From Floccularia luteovirens (lineage: Eukaryota; Basidiomycota; Agaricomycetes; Agaricales; Squamanitaceae), in assembly GCA_009739215.1 (NCBI GenBank), contig VSJF01000008.1, positions 1,674,001 through 1,738,000 on the forward strand: 64,000 nt of DNA, in the 5' to 3' direction. The position numbers and the translations under genes were made by a program. Under the pieces are notes generated by a model that was not told where the DNA came from, searched no databases, and worked only from the letters and a program-made list of their open reading frames with translations. Every line of letters starts with the position of its first letter. The stretch's first letter is position 1. This document shows, one piece after another, positions 9,009 to 18,961 of this stretch.

Positions 9009-10582
9009 CGAAGAGATCTAACGCTGGCGCTGTCATCAACGAACAGATAGAAAGCCAGGGGTACTTCTACGCTGCTACTGTAGGTATCGGGAACCCTGCT
9101 ACCAATTGTGAGCTATTCTGCCCCGATCAATGCACCATATAGGACTAATGTTTGCCTTAGATACCCTCCTGATCGATACTGGAACGTAATAATATACAGC
9201 TGTGAAATCCTGCTGCAAAACTAATGATCACTATAGCTCAAACACTTGGGTTGGGGCTGACAAACACTATGCACAAACAAACACCAGTTTTGAAACAAGA
9301 GATATTGTGGTTAGTTACTTCTGCAACTGCCCCATCGAATATACTATCTGATCACATTAACGTCAGAATGTCACAGCTGGATCGGGTTCATTCTCAGGTA
9401 ATTACAGTGTCTGCTCTCATTCACAGCCCGATTGTTTAAGATATTTCAACAGGCATCGAATTCATAGATAGTGTGACCGTCGCTCCTGGCCTAGTGATCC
9501 CGGGTCAATCTATTGGTGTTGCTGTTGAAGTATGTGTATACATACTTTGTATCTGAAGTACATAATTCTTATATAAACCAACAGTCAATTGGATTTGATA
9601 ATGTTGATGGTATTCTCGGGTAAGATCCACATGCTTGATTCCACCATTGCGCTAATGGCGTATGTCAAGTCTTGGCCCAGTTGATTTGACTCGTGGTGCG
9701 CCTGTTTTTTCAAGTACTTCTGCTTAGTTGCTAAGCCACCTCTGTAGGGACATTGTTTCCCGACAGCAATTCAACCATACCCACTGTGACTGATAACGCC
9801 TTCTCCAAAGGCATCATATCTGCTAATCAGATCGCCATTTCGTTCAACCCGTCCAATCAATCTGATGTTGTTAATGGGGAGATTACATGGGGCAAGTAGT
9901 GTCTGGACTTAGCAATAAAATTTAACTTAACATCTATTTTAGGCGGCATTGACACTTCGAAATTCACTGGCTCTATAAACTTTACGTAGGGGTTTCAGCT
10001 CTGGGTTTAACTTGTATTCAAACTTCTTCTAGGCCAATTACGAATACATTTCCTGCAAGCAGTTATTGGGGAATTGACCTGTCTATTCGGTATGGTGCAT
10101 CCACCATCATTCTCCCAACAACTGCTGGAATTATTGACACCGGCACTACACTTATCTTATTGGCTTCGGATGCTTTTGCTCTGTACCGCAAAGCTACAGG
10201 GGATGTTATAGACGATAACACAGGCCTCTTGGTCATTACGCAAGATCAGTTTGAGAACCTGTCGAGCTTGTTCTTCACTATCGGAGAAGTGCGTGATTAA
10301 TAATCTTACTTGCATGTATCTTCTAACGTCTTAATGTACTGATAGACCACATATGAACTCACTGCTAATGCTCAAATCTGGCCTCGTGCTCTTAACATTC
10401 CAATCGGTGGTAGCACAGACAAGATATACCTAATTGTCGGCGATCTAGGATCTGACAGTGGACAAGGTATTGACTTCGTAAACGGTTTGACCTTCTTGGA
10501 GCGGTTCTACTCAGTATTTGACACGGCTAACAAACATGTCGGATTAGCCACAACTCCATTCACAAATGCTATGAGTAATTAA
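9009..10582 (+). pseudogene. Secreted A1 aspartic protease, copy 1, 5'-truncated
   Basis: Homologous exon by exon and intron by intron to the intact copy at 14593-16347, but it starts at the codon group KRSNAGAVINEQ, so the signal peptide and most of the propeptide are missing and no promoter is seen. The remaining exons splice in frame to the same C-terminus (…TTPFTNAMSN, TAA at 10580-10582). Two functional positions differ from copy 2. The first catalytic motif reads DTGT instead of DTGS, because the last exon base is C instead of G before the intron at 9185. The flap tyrosine is alanine (VTAGSGS, near 9375). The second motif DTGTT is kept. Most likely a non-functional duplicate. Confidence 0.8.
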
Positions 10583-11269
10583 ATTCTTTAAATTCTTTCC
10601 GTGATTGATATTTACTTGTATGACGTGTGGTTTATACTTATCGTAAAATCCACACTGCATGTTGAATGTTTACACTAGAGGTGCTGTGTGAAAGAAAAGA
10701 TTACAAGGTGATGGGCATTCCTACCAGAAGAGAAGTTAGACTGTTGATGTGAATGGCAGATTAGTAGTAGTATATGACGTTGCCACTGTAGGTGTCAGCA
10801 GCCCTCCTATAAACTGCGAGAACTATTGTCCTTCCTATATATACAGGGCTATCAGGCTTATCTTGAGTGACTTTTCGTTGCCAATGCAGTGATACACAGC
10901 CATGGATTCTCCTTCTATAGGACTAATGGACGTTATGTAGGTCGAAAATGTGGAAGGCATAATGTAAAAACAAGCACTACTGTTAGAACAAGCGATCGTG
11001 TGGGTGGTCCCGGTCAGTCGCTGATAAAACTGTCGCATTGAGTATGCCACCTGACCACATCAACTTCAGTTGGTCACGTGTGGATCGGGTTCAGTCGTGA
11101 TTCCAGGGAAGGCTGAGGCCCTTGCGACGAGCAAAGTAGATATTTCGGAAAATATGGTGGACTGGCACATGAAGAGCCGTGCTATAGGGCCACAGTTCCA
11201 TCCATATTTCCATTGATCTATGGCCACAGCTTTCTGTTAAATGGTGACCTATATTTAAATCCTTGAATA
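10583..11269. other. Intergenic, downstream of protease copy 1
   Basis: About the first 250 bp match the region downstream of protease copy 2; the rest (about 10,860-11,270) has no counterpart there and no recognisable gene. Confidence 0.5.
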
Positions 11270-12048
11270 TTACCAAGTATCACTCGAACTCGGGGTTTGA
11301 ATGCTCCAAATCCAGGTTATAATAACAGCGAACGACCTATAACCAAAAGCGAACCATGTCAGGCGGGTCACAACAGCCCCATTTGCTTGCTTGTTCGGCA
11401 TTGTATTGCTGTCCACCATCAGCATGGCCAGAGGAACTAAAGAACCACTAAAAGTGGTTGTCAAAGTCTCAGTTGATGTCAGTGACGCCAGTCCTTCTTG
11501 CTAAATCTCAACCATGCAGCTCCATGTTCCACCTTTGGAATCAAATGAGCAAGATTCCATTGCACCTATGCCAATGATACCGAGTTCCGGGGTGGTTGTT
11601 GGTTCAGGGACTTGGGTACATACAATGTGTGAATCATCCTCTGCGAATGTTACTAGCGAGAGCAAAGAGGTTAGACAAACTGAACAAAAAAAGGCATGAG
11701 GATATAATGGACTAACAGAATTGTGTACGAGCGGGAGCAGTAATGATTTGGGCTACATGAGTTGTTGTAGGTGTTCCTGATATTGTGATAGAATGTTCAT
11801 CATTGATCCAGATTTCGTTGATTATTTCTTCTTCAACGTAAGTTGTTGTCCCATCTGCCCCAACCCCTTTACTAATTATTGTGCGGAAGTTACTGAGTGT
11901 GGGTGGAGAGTCTCGAGTATCATTTACTGCGAAGTGTGTGATCGTTTCTGTTACAGTGCATATTCCTACTGTATAACAAGCTATCAGTAAGCCATCAAGC
12001 AACGTTATTTGAAATATACAGAGTGAAAAGACATGGCAAATGTTTCAT
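11270..12048 (-). pseudogene. Small secreted protein family, copy A, with internal stop
   Basis: Minus-strand relative of the intact gene at 17759-18545. Recognisable parts are an exon-1-like start (MKHLPCLFTLYIS, ATG at 12048), an exon 2 with SKGVGADGTTTYVEEE, and an exon 3 with MESCSFDSKGG and a hydrophobic tail (WFAFGYRSFAVIITWIW). A TAG interrupts exon 3 where copy B has TGG (EIW in B, EI-stop in A), and the first intron lacks a GT donor. It is broken differently from copy B, so the two decayed independently. Confidence 0.65.
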
Positions 12049-12649
12049 GGTTACATGAAAAATAAAGGAGTAGCAAGATAATCTTGATAACATTGTAGAG
12101 CTGCATTGAAGCTTTATCAACGACGAAGTGGGATGTTAGGAACTAGATAGACATGGTACTGCGTTTATATATCTCAATAGGTGGCCGTGCGACATATGTG
12201 GATGTCACCACAGCCGGATTTCGTGGATAAAACATTCTTCTTAGATTCATAGGTCTATGTGTTTTGGCGAACAAGGCATCACTAAAAGTGACCCGGATAC
12301 AATTGGAATTGATTTAGAAAGAACAACCATCACACAAGAAGCGTATTATTCACCGCTCAATCAGAACATGGAGAATCAGAATCATGGAGAAAGGAATGGA
12401 TGACCCATACTTGTATGACGTCACGGAGTCTAAGAACTGCCAAAGCTACAAGAAACAAGCCGGGCGGGTAGGACCAAATTCAAGCCTTGAGCTCGAGAGG
12501 TTGGTACATGCTGTTGACTCTCTCACTTCAAAAAATTGGGCTACGCAATTCCCTGTTCCGCAGTTGACATCAATGGAATATGACTGAAGTCTAGTGAGCT
12601 TTATTAATGCTGTTTACCTTTGGTATGCTTGAAGGGTTCGCGTGCTCAA
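12049..12649. other. Intergenic, no gene recognised
   Basis: Begins with upstream sequence shared with copy B (for example GTGCGAC near 12188 and 17458), then unique DNA. Exon 3 of copy D should lie here but is not recognisable. Confidence 0.4.
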
Positions 12650-13026
12650 TGGCTTGAATATTGTATTTGGTGTCATTTTTATTTAACAAACCACTTACAA
12701 ACTTCTGTGTGAGTGGTGAAGGCGTCGGTTGTAGTTATGGCTGTCGCGATTCTGTTGCTTATGCATGACATCTATTTTTGCTTTTTCTCTGTTCTTGAAT
12801 ATACGTTGTTGCTCCATCTGCGCAAACACAACACTGATTGAGTCGAAGTTAACTGTACTGGCAGCATCCCGAAGAGTGTGACTTTTTTTTTTGCAGCCTG
12901 AGTTATTTTACGAAGACCTATCAGTTATTGTACCAAGATCAGGGACATGGTGTGTTTATGCCCTCAGAAATCCAATGCAGATAGGAACAACGGGTCAAAC
13001 TTCATATTGATATCGTGAGATGGCAT
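12650..13026 (-). pseudogene. Small secreted protein family, copy D, exons 1-2 only
   Basis: Aligns by eye with exons 1-2 of the intact copy C: a start MPSHDINMK.. at 13026 followed by a stop after FLSALDF, a T/A-expanded middle and an intron donor region (CACTTACAA near 12690, same as at 18143). The C-terminal exon is missing. It occupies the same place in block 1 as copy C does in block 2. Confidence 0.5.
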
Positions 13027-13243
13027 ATTATTGAAGAAATGGTCGGTTTATGGTCGTGAATGATGAAAACATGATTGCATTATATGGAATAACCATCAAA
13101 GCCAAAGTGAGGCTATTTGTTGGTGCAGCGACATGGTGCACAATGTTATCGCGTCTAGTTTTTCTAATGGAGATGGGGCGGTCAGAGTCTAGGACTAGAA
13201 GGCTGGCGAGCTCATCCATCTGTCTTAACATTCTTCGTCAAGG

Positions 13244-13797
13244 TTGACTGCATCACCATACAGAGAGCTCGTCGCGATTGCGGATGGTGTCATCTCCATT
13301 TGGGACCCTCGAACTCAAGAATTATCGGACATGTTGATGATACTGCCAACGCCATCCCTTTTCATTCTAATCAGACAACGAACGACTTGTATCTTCAAAG
13401 GAAGGTCCTTTCAAGTATGGGACATGACTCAACGCACACCACAGCCACTCCAAACCAGATTATCAATCTTTGAAATGGTTTTTTCGATAGACGGCTCACG
13501 TATTGCTGCTACAACAGCCAGTCGAGTCACTTGAGTCATTGTCTGTGTCCACAATCCGATTGCAGTTGTGCGAACTCCCGATGGACTGGGTATCTTCTCC
13601 CTCATTTTCTCCTGATACACAGATGCTCGAGTTCAAACCGACGAGGGATGCAAATATGGGATCTCCGCTCGATAGAGCTGTCACAACCTTTTCTCTCTGT
13701 TCCTGGCAAAACGGTCGCTTGGTCAACTAACAGTCGCCAGCTTGCTGTGGATACACTAGCTAAGAAGCTTAATGCCTATGATAGATACATGGTGTAA
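13244..13797 (+). pseudogene. WD40-repeat protein fragment, frameshifted
   Basis: Three degenerate WD40 blades can be read, but in different frames: GVISIWDPRTQE (about 13285-13320), SFQVWDMTQRTPQ with FSIDGSRIAAT (13405-13510), and MQIWDLRSIELSQ with WSTNSRQLAV (13650-13750). Stops and shifts separate them and no N-terminal domain is present. It is probably a relic of a larger WD40 protein left between the two duplicated blocks. Confidence 0.6.
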
Positions 13798-14545
13798 AAG
13801 GTTCTTAGAATTCTCGTATGATAGCACCTTGTTATACTCCAAATCCGAAGAGAATGAGCTCATGTTTAAGTGGGAAGAAGGAATATAGGAATACGGGGGT
13901 GGAAATTTAGGAGCAGTAGGTATTACGGTGGATGAAAGGAGGATGTGTTGGTTGCCTACGTCAATGGAAGTTTGACTAACAGAGTCAACTTGTCAATGCT
14001 CAGTGCTCAGCTCTCATAGGTCTCGTCCGCTATGTGACATTACCAGAACAAGCAACAATGTACACCTTCCAGAATATGTTATGCACCATCCACAAGACGA
14101 GCTTGCTTGAAGCAGGTTACTGTATATCATTGAGACCCTATCTAATAAGACGACCTCATGATTTACTTTACAAATTCTGATTGGACTGGCGGAATTGGAG
14201 AGGTTTCAGATGGAAAACAATTACTGTAGAGCACAACGGTCTAATTTGGGCACCAGATGGGGAGCATCAGCTCCAATGTACATGGGAAATCACACCAAAT
14301 GCGGCAAATGCGGCAAGGGATATTTTGATTGGAATCAAAATTTGATGATATCATTTATGTAAACTCTGAATAACAAGCCAATAGCCAATCAGATATGGTA
14401 GTAAATATACCAGACTAGGCACTTAATACTGATTCGTGTACTCAAAGCGCTAAATGGGGCATATAGTCTCATTCAAGACTATGCGTTGCGTTGCTATCTA
14501 CAACGTATTTTTATCTACAACATGGACATGCAGTTGAAGAGGGGG
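13798..14545. other. Intergenic, upstream of protease copy 2
   Basis: No convincing gene. It may contain the decayed end of the WD40 fragment and the protease promoter. Confidence 0.4.
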
Positions 14546-14555
14546 CTTTATAAAG
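14546..14555 (+). promoter_or_regulatory. TATA box of protease copy 2
   Basis: CTTTATAAAG, 38 bp upstream of the ATG at 14593, in a position where a basidiomycete core promoter is plausible. Protease copy 1 has lost this region. Confidence 0.6.
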
Positions 14556-14592
14556 CATTTCTAAAAGCTTAGCGCTTCAGTCTGGTCTAACC

Positions 14593-16347
14593 ATGTTTCT
14601 CACTTTTGCACTTACAGTATTTTTATTCACCCTCACTGTAGCCGCAAATCCCATTGTCATTTCTCGTTCTCCTATAAAGTTGCCTTTAGCGAGGAGGTTC
14701 AACTCAACCAACATTCGGAACCTAGTTAAACACGACGTAGCTAGGGCTAATGCGCATAAATCTCACACTCAAATCAACAAGAGAGCTAATGCTGGCGCTG
14801 TCATCAACGAACAGATAGAAAACGGTTTTGTCTTTTACACTGCTACTGTAGGTATCGGTAACCCTGCTACCAATTGTGAGATATATTTACCCAATTCATC
14901 AATGACCACATAGAACTAATCTTTGCCTTAGATACCCTCCTCATTGATACTGGAAGGTAATAATATACAGCTGTGAAATTCTGTTGTGAAACTAATGATC
15001 ATTATAGCTCAAACACTTGGGTTGGGGCTGAACAACAGTACGTACGAACAGCCACCAGCATTGACACGGGTACTCATGTGGTTAGTCACTTCTGCAACTA
15101 CCCCATCGAGTATACTATCTGATCACATTAATGTCAGAACGTCACATATGGATCGGGTTCATTCTCAGGTAATTACAGTGTCTGCTCTCAATCACAGCCC
15201 GATTGCTTAAGATACTTCAACAGGCACCGAATTCATAGATACTGTGACCATCGCTCCTGGTCTAGTGATTCCGGGTCAATCTATTGGTGTTGCTTCTGAC
15301 GTATGTGTATACATACTTTGGATCTGGAGTACATTATTCTTATACAAACAAACAGTCAACTGGATTTGATGTTGATGGTGTTCTCGGGTGAGATCCACAT
15401 GTTTGATTCCACCATTGCGCTAATGGCGTATGTCAAGTCTTGGCCCAGTTGATTTGACTATTCGTTTGTTTGTTTTTCAAGTACTCCTGCTTAATGGCTA
15501 AGCCATCTCTGTAGCGACGTTGCCCAACAAAAATTCAACCATACCCACCGTGACTGATAACGCCTTCTCCAAAGGCATCATATCTGCTAATCAGATTGCC
15601 ATTTCGTTCAACCCAATCAATATATCTGATGATGTTAATGGGGAGATTACATGGGGCAAGTAGTATCTAGACTTACCAATAAAATGCAACTCACCGTCTG
15701 TTTTAGGTGATATTGACACCTCGAAATTCACTGGCTCTATAAACTTTACGTAGGGGTTTCAGCTCTGGGTTTAACTTGTATTCAAACTTCTTCTAGGCCA
15801 ATTACGAATACATTTCCTGCAAGCAGTTATTGGGGAATTGACCTGTCTATTCGGTATGGTGCATCCACCATCATTCTCCCAACAACTGCTGGAATTATTG
15901 ACACCGGCACTACACTTATCTTATTGGCTTCGGATGCTTTTGCTCTGTACCGCAAAGCTACAGGGGGTGTTATAGACGATAACACAGGCTTCTTGGCCAT
16001 TACGCAAGATCAGTTTGAGAACCTGTCGAGCTTGTTCTTCACTATCGGAGAAGTGCGTGATTAATAATCTTACTTGCATGCATCTTCCAACGTCCTTAAT
16101 GTACTGATAGACCACATATGAACTCACTGCTAATGCTCAAATCTGGCCTCGTGCTCTTAACGTTCCAATCGGTGGTAGCACAGACAAGATATACCTAATT
16201 GTTGGTGATGGAGGCTCTCTCGCTGGAGAAGGTCTTAGCTTCATAAACGGTTATACGTTCTTGGAGCGGTTCTACTGTGTACTTGACACCGCTAACCATC
16301 GCGTCGGATTAGCCACAACTCCATTCACAAATGCTATGAGTAATTAA
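14593..16347 (+). CDS. Secreted aspartic protease, A1 family (polyporopepsin-like), intact copy 2
   Basis: Eleven exons join without a phase error: 14593-14875, 14932-14956, 15008-15080, 15138-15168, 15224-15300, 15356-15387, 15438-15463, 15515-15655, 15707-15749, 15797-16052, 16111-16347. They encode 407 residues, normal for the family. A hydrophobic signal peptide (MFLTFALTVFLFTLTVAA) precedes a propeptide ending near NKRANAGA. Both catalytic aspartates are present (IDTGS, Asp100; IDTGTT, Asp279) and the flap tyrosine is kept (TYGSGS, Tyr131). Such enzymes are exported and cleave proteins at acidic pH. Intron 8 uses a GC donor (GCAAGT at 15656). The start is the first ATG after a TATA box. 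A truncated paralogue lies 5.6 kb upstream. Confidence 0.9.
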
Positions 16348-16639
16348 ATCGTTTATTCTTTCTATGATTGCTATATACCCGTATACTTATCGTCAAATCC
16401 ACACTGCATGTTGAATGTCTACACTCGAGGTGCTGTGTGAAGAAGAGATTACAAGGTGATGGCATTCCTACCAGAAGAGGAGTCAGACCGATGATGTGAA
16501 TGGCAGATTAATAGTAGTACATGACGCTGCCATTGTAAGTGTCAGCAGCCCTCCTACAAGCTGCGAGAACTGTATTGTCCCTCCTACAGAGGGCTATCAA
16601 GTGACCACTTAAATGTTCCAAATCCAAGATATAATAACA

Positions 16640-17347
16640 ACGAACTACTCATAACCAAAAGCTAACTATGTCAGGTGGGTCACAACAGCCCCATTGGCTT
16701 GCTTTTTCGGCATCATACTGCTGTCCATCGTCAGCGTGGCCAGAGGAACAAAAGAACCACTAAAAGTGGTTGTCAAAATCTCGGTTGATGTCAGCGACGC
16801 CAGGCCTCCTTGCCAAATCTCAATTATGCAGCTCCCTGTTCCACCTTTGGAATCAAATGAACAAGACTCTATTGCACCTATGCCGACAATACTGAGCTCC
16901 GGAGTGGTTGTAGGTTCGGGGACTCGGGTATATACAATGTGTGAATCATCCTCTGCGAATGTTACTAGCGAGAGCAAAGAGGTTAGACAAAGTGAACAAA
17001 TAAAGGCATGAGGACATAATGGACTAAAAGAATTGTGTACGAGTGGAAGCAGTAATGATTTAGGCTACATGAGTTGTTGTAGGTGTTCCTGATACTGTGA
17101 TAGGATGTTCATCGTTGATCCAGATTTCGCTGATTATTTCTTCTTCAACGGAAGTTGTTGTCCCATCCGCTCCTACCCCCTTTACTAATTATTGGTGAGA
17201 GTTACTGAGTGGTTGAAGAGTCTCGAGTATCATCTATTGCGAACAGTGTAATCATTTCTGTTGCAGCGCGTATAACAAGCTATCGGCAAGCCATCAAGCA
17301 ACGTTATTTGAAATGTACAGAGTGAAGAGACATGGTAAATGTTTCAT
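16640..17347 (-). pseudogene. Small secreted protein family, copy B, broken
   Basis: Minus strand. The last exon reads cleanly through ESCSFDSKGGTGSC and TTTFSGSFVPLATLT to AVVTHLT, then a TAG replaces the tryptophan codon that opens the hydrophobic tail in copy A (HLT-stop versus RLTWFAFGY). The second exon has insertions and deletions around 17,160-17,230 that destroy its frame (the GVGADG motif is split). It is not expected to give a functional product. Confidence 0.65.
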
Positions 17348-17758
17348 GCTGCATTGAAGCATTATCAACGACAAATTGGGATGTCCGGAAATATATATCA
17401 GTGACCCTCAAGTCCGGCAGACTCATGGATAGCAAACTGATGATCTGATGATCTGGTCGTGCGACGTTTGGTGCCATCAGAACCAGAGATGACAGCAGAC
17501 ATGCGCTTTCTAAAACCACTTGAGAAGAGGCGGGATTTCTGGTGGAGCACTCCCTTTCTCTCTTTCTCGGTTTGTTCATGGATCTAAATTGTGTATTTGA
17601 TGTTAACTTACCATGAGAGTGGTACCCAATCAACCTCAGGTGACTTAAAGTTAGTGGGTTCGGGAAACGATCACGTGGAGTGATACATAAATATTAATTT
17701 ACAAAAATTAAATATAAAAAAAACAAATCACTGTGCATCATCATAATAATCCGATGAG

Positions 17759-18545
17759 TTAAAGATACGACACAGCAACAAGCAACAAGCCGCAACCAAA
17801 AGCACGCCATGCTGGGTATGACCTAAGAGCCCCATTGTTATGTTTGTTGAGGTTTTTAGTGTCTGTCGTGACCGTGAAGGCAGGAGTTAGAGGTCCAGTA
17901 AAAGTGGCCACCGCAGTAGATGTTGTTGGCCCGCCCACTTCAAACACCTGTACCACACATGACCCTGTTCCACCGTTGGCATCCAGGACACATGTCTGAA
18001 TTCCAGTGACATCGTCGAAGTTGCCTATTCCTGATATACTTGTAGGGTTGGCGGGCTCGTTGACTCGAAGATTGGAAGCATCTGCTATTATCGTGACTGA
18101 ATAGGAGAAAAAATTAGTGGACGTCCCCCTTTTTCCAACAAATCACTTACAAGTATTTGTGTGAGTGGGGATGGTGACAGTTTCGATTGTGGGTGTTACT
18201 GTAGCTACTCCGTTGATTGTTGTCGTGGCATTTATCTCTTTTAATACTAAGCTGATTCTTTCTTCTCCGACATAAGTGGTTGCTCCATCTGCGCCGACCC
18301 CTACGGCACTGATTGTCTGGAAGTTACTGGCTGTGGGTGTAGCCGCAGAATTGTCTAAGTTGGGGTTTATCACTGCGAAAATAGTGGCTGTTTCTGTTGC
18401 ATCTTGTGCTTTACAGAGACCTATTGATACGTTAGCTTTTATTGTCCCGGAGTCAGGGGCATGAGGACTTATGCCTACTTGAGAAATGCAATGCAGCTAG
18501 GAGTAGCGAAGCAAGCTTCAGAGTGATAATGCAGTGGGACTGCAT
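17759..18545 (-). CDS. Small secreted protein with hydrophobic C-terminus (copy C, intact)
   Basis: Three exons (18545-18479, 18420-18151, 18096-17759) give 224 residues. A signal peptide is evident (MQSHCIITLKLASLLLAALH). The mature part has two conserved islands seen in all copies (GVGADGATTYVGEE; CVLDANGGTGSCVVQVFEV). The chain ends in a hydrophobic segment (AFGCGLLLVAVSYL) with few residues after it, as in GPI-anchored wall or membrane proteins; the anchor is an inference. I do not recognise a named family. It is the only unbroken member of four copies in the window and sits convergent to the protease, with broken copy B between them. Confidence 0.75.
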
Positions 18546-18961
18546 GTTATTGAAGAGAATTGAAGAGAATGTTTCGTTTACGGTCGTGAAAATGATGAGA
18601 AACTTGATTGTATTATCCTAGTATTTTATAGGTGGAATAACTATTTGAACCAATGCAAGGCTATTCTATAGTGCTATGCTTGTGGTTACTATCATCATTA
18701 TTGTAGTCGTTTGGCGGTGCAGATATACATGCACTTGATGGCCGTCGGTTGCGTAGCACTGCGGGCGTGGCCCCGAAGTTTCCGAGCTATAAGTCAGTTA
18801 CTTCTTAGTATTATATTGGGCTGAGAGGGGCGTAAGATCAATTTTTAGATCATCAAAGGTGTTGCATCAAATTGTCGTGGTACATATAAATACACAATGT
18901 TGTGAGGCATAAAGGCATCATGTATCATACAATATAAAAGAAATCAAGTGTTTCTTTTTTC

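Larger units (their letters stand above)
9009..13100. repeat. Segmental duplication, block 1 (decayed)
   Basis: Protease copy 1 (+), small secreted gene copy A (-) and copy D (-) in the same order and orientation as in block 2 (14760-18640). Similarity also covers non-coding DNA: the 3' flank of the protease (CACACTGCATGTTGAATGT at about 10650 and 16400) and the promoter side of copies D and C (GGTCGTGAA near 13052 and 18581). Confidence 0.75.
14760..18640. repeat. Segmental duplication, block 2 (largely intact)
   Basis: Counterpart of 9009-13100: protease copy 2 (+), small secreted gene copies B (-) and C (-). Similarity to block 1 is uneven. It is nearly perfect in protease exons 9-10 and their intron, lower in the 5' exons and introns, and patchy in the small genes. 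Confidence 0.75.

Noticed and set aside
14876..16110. Protease copy 2 first looked like a pseudogene because its frame breaks ten times
   Set aside because: All breaks coincide with GT-AG or GC-AG introns of ordinary length and every phase closes, giving an intact 407-residue protein.
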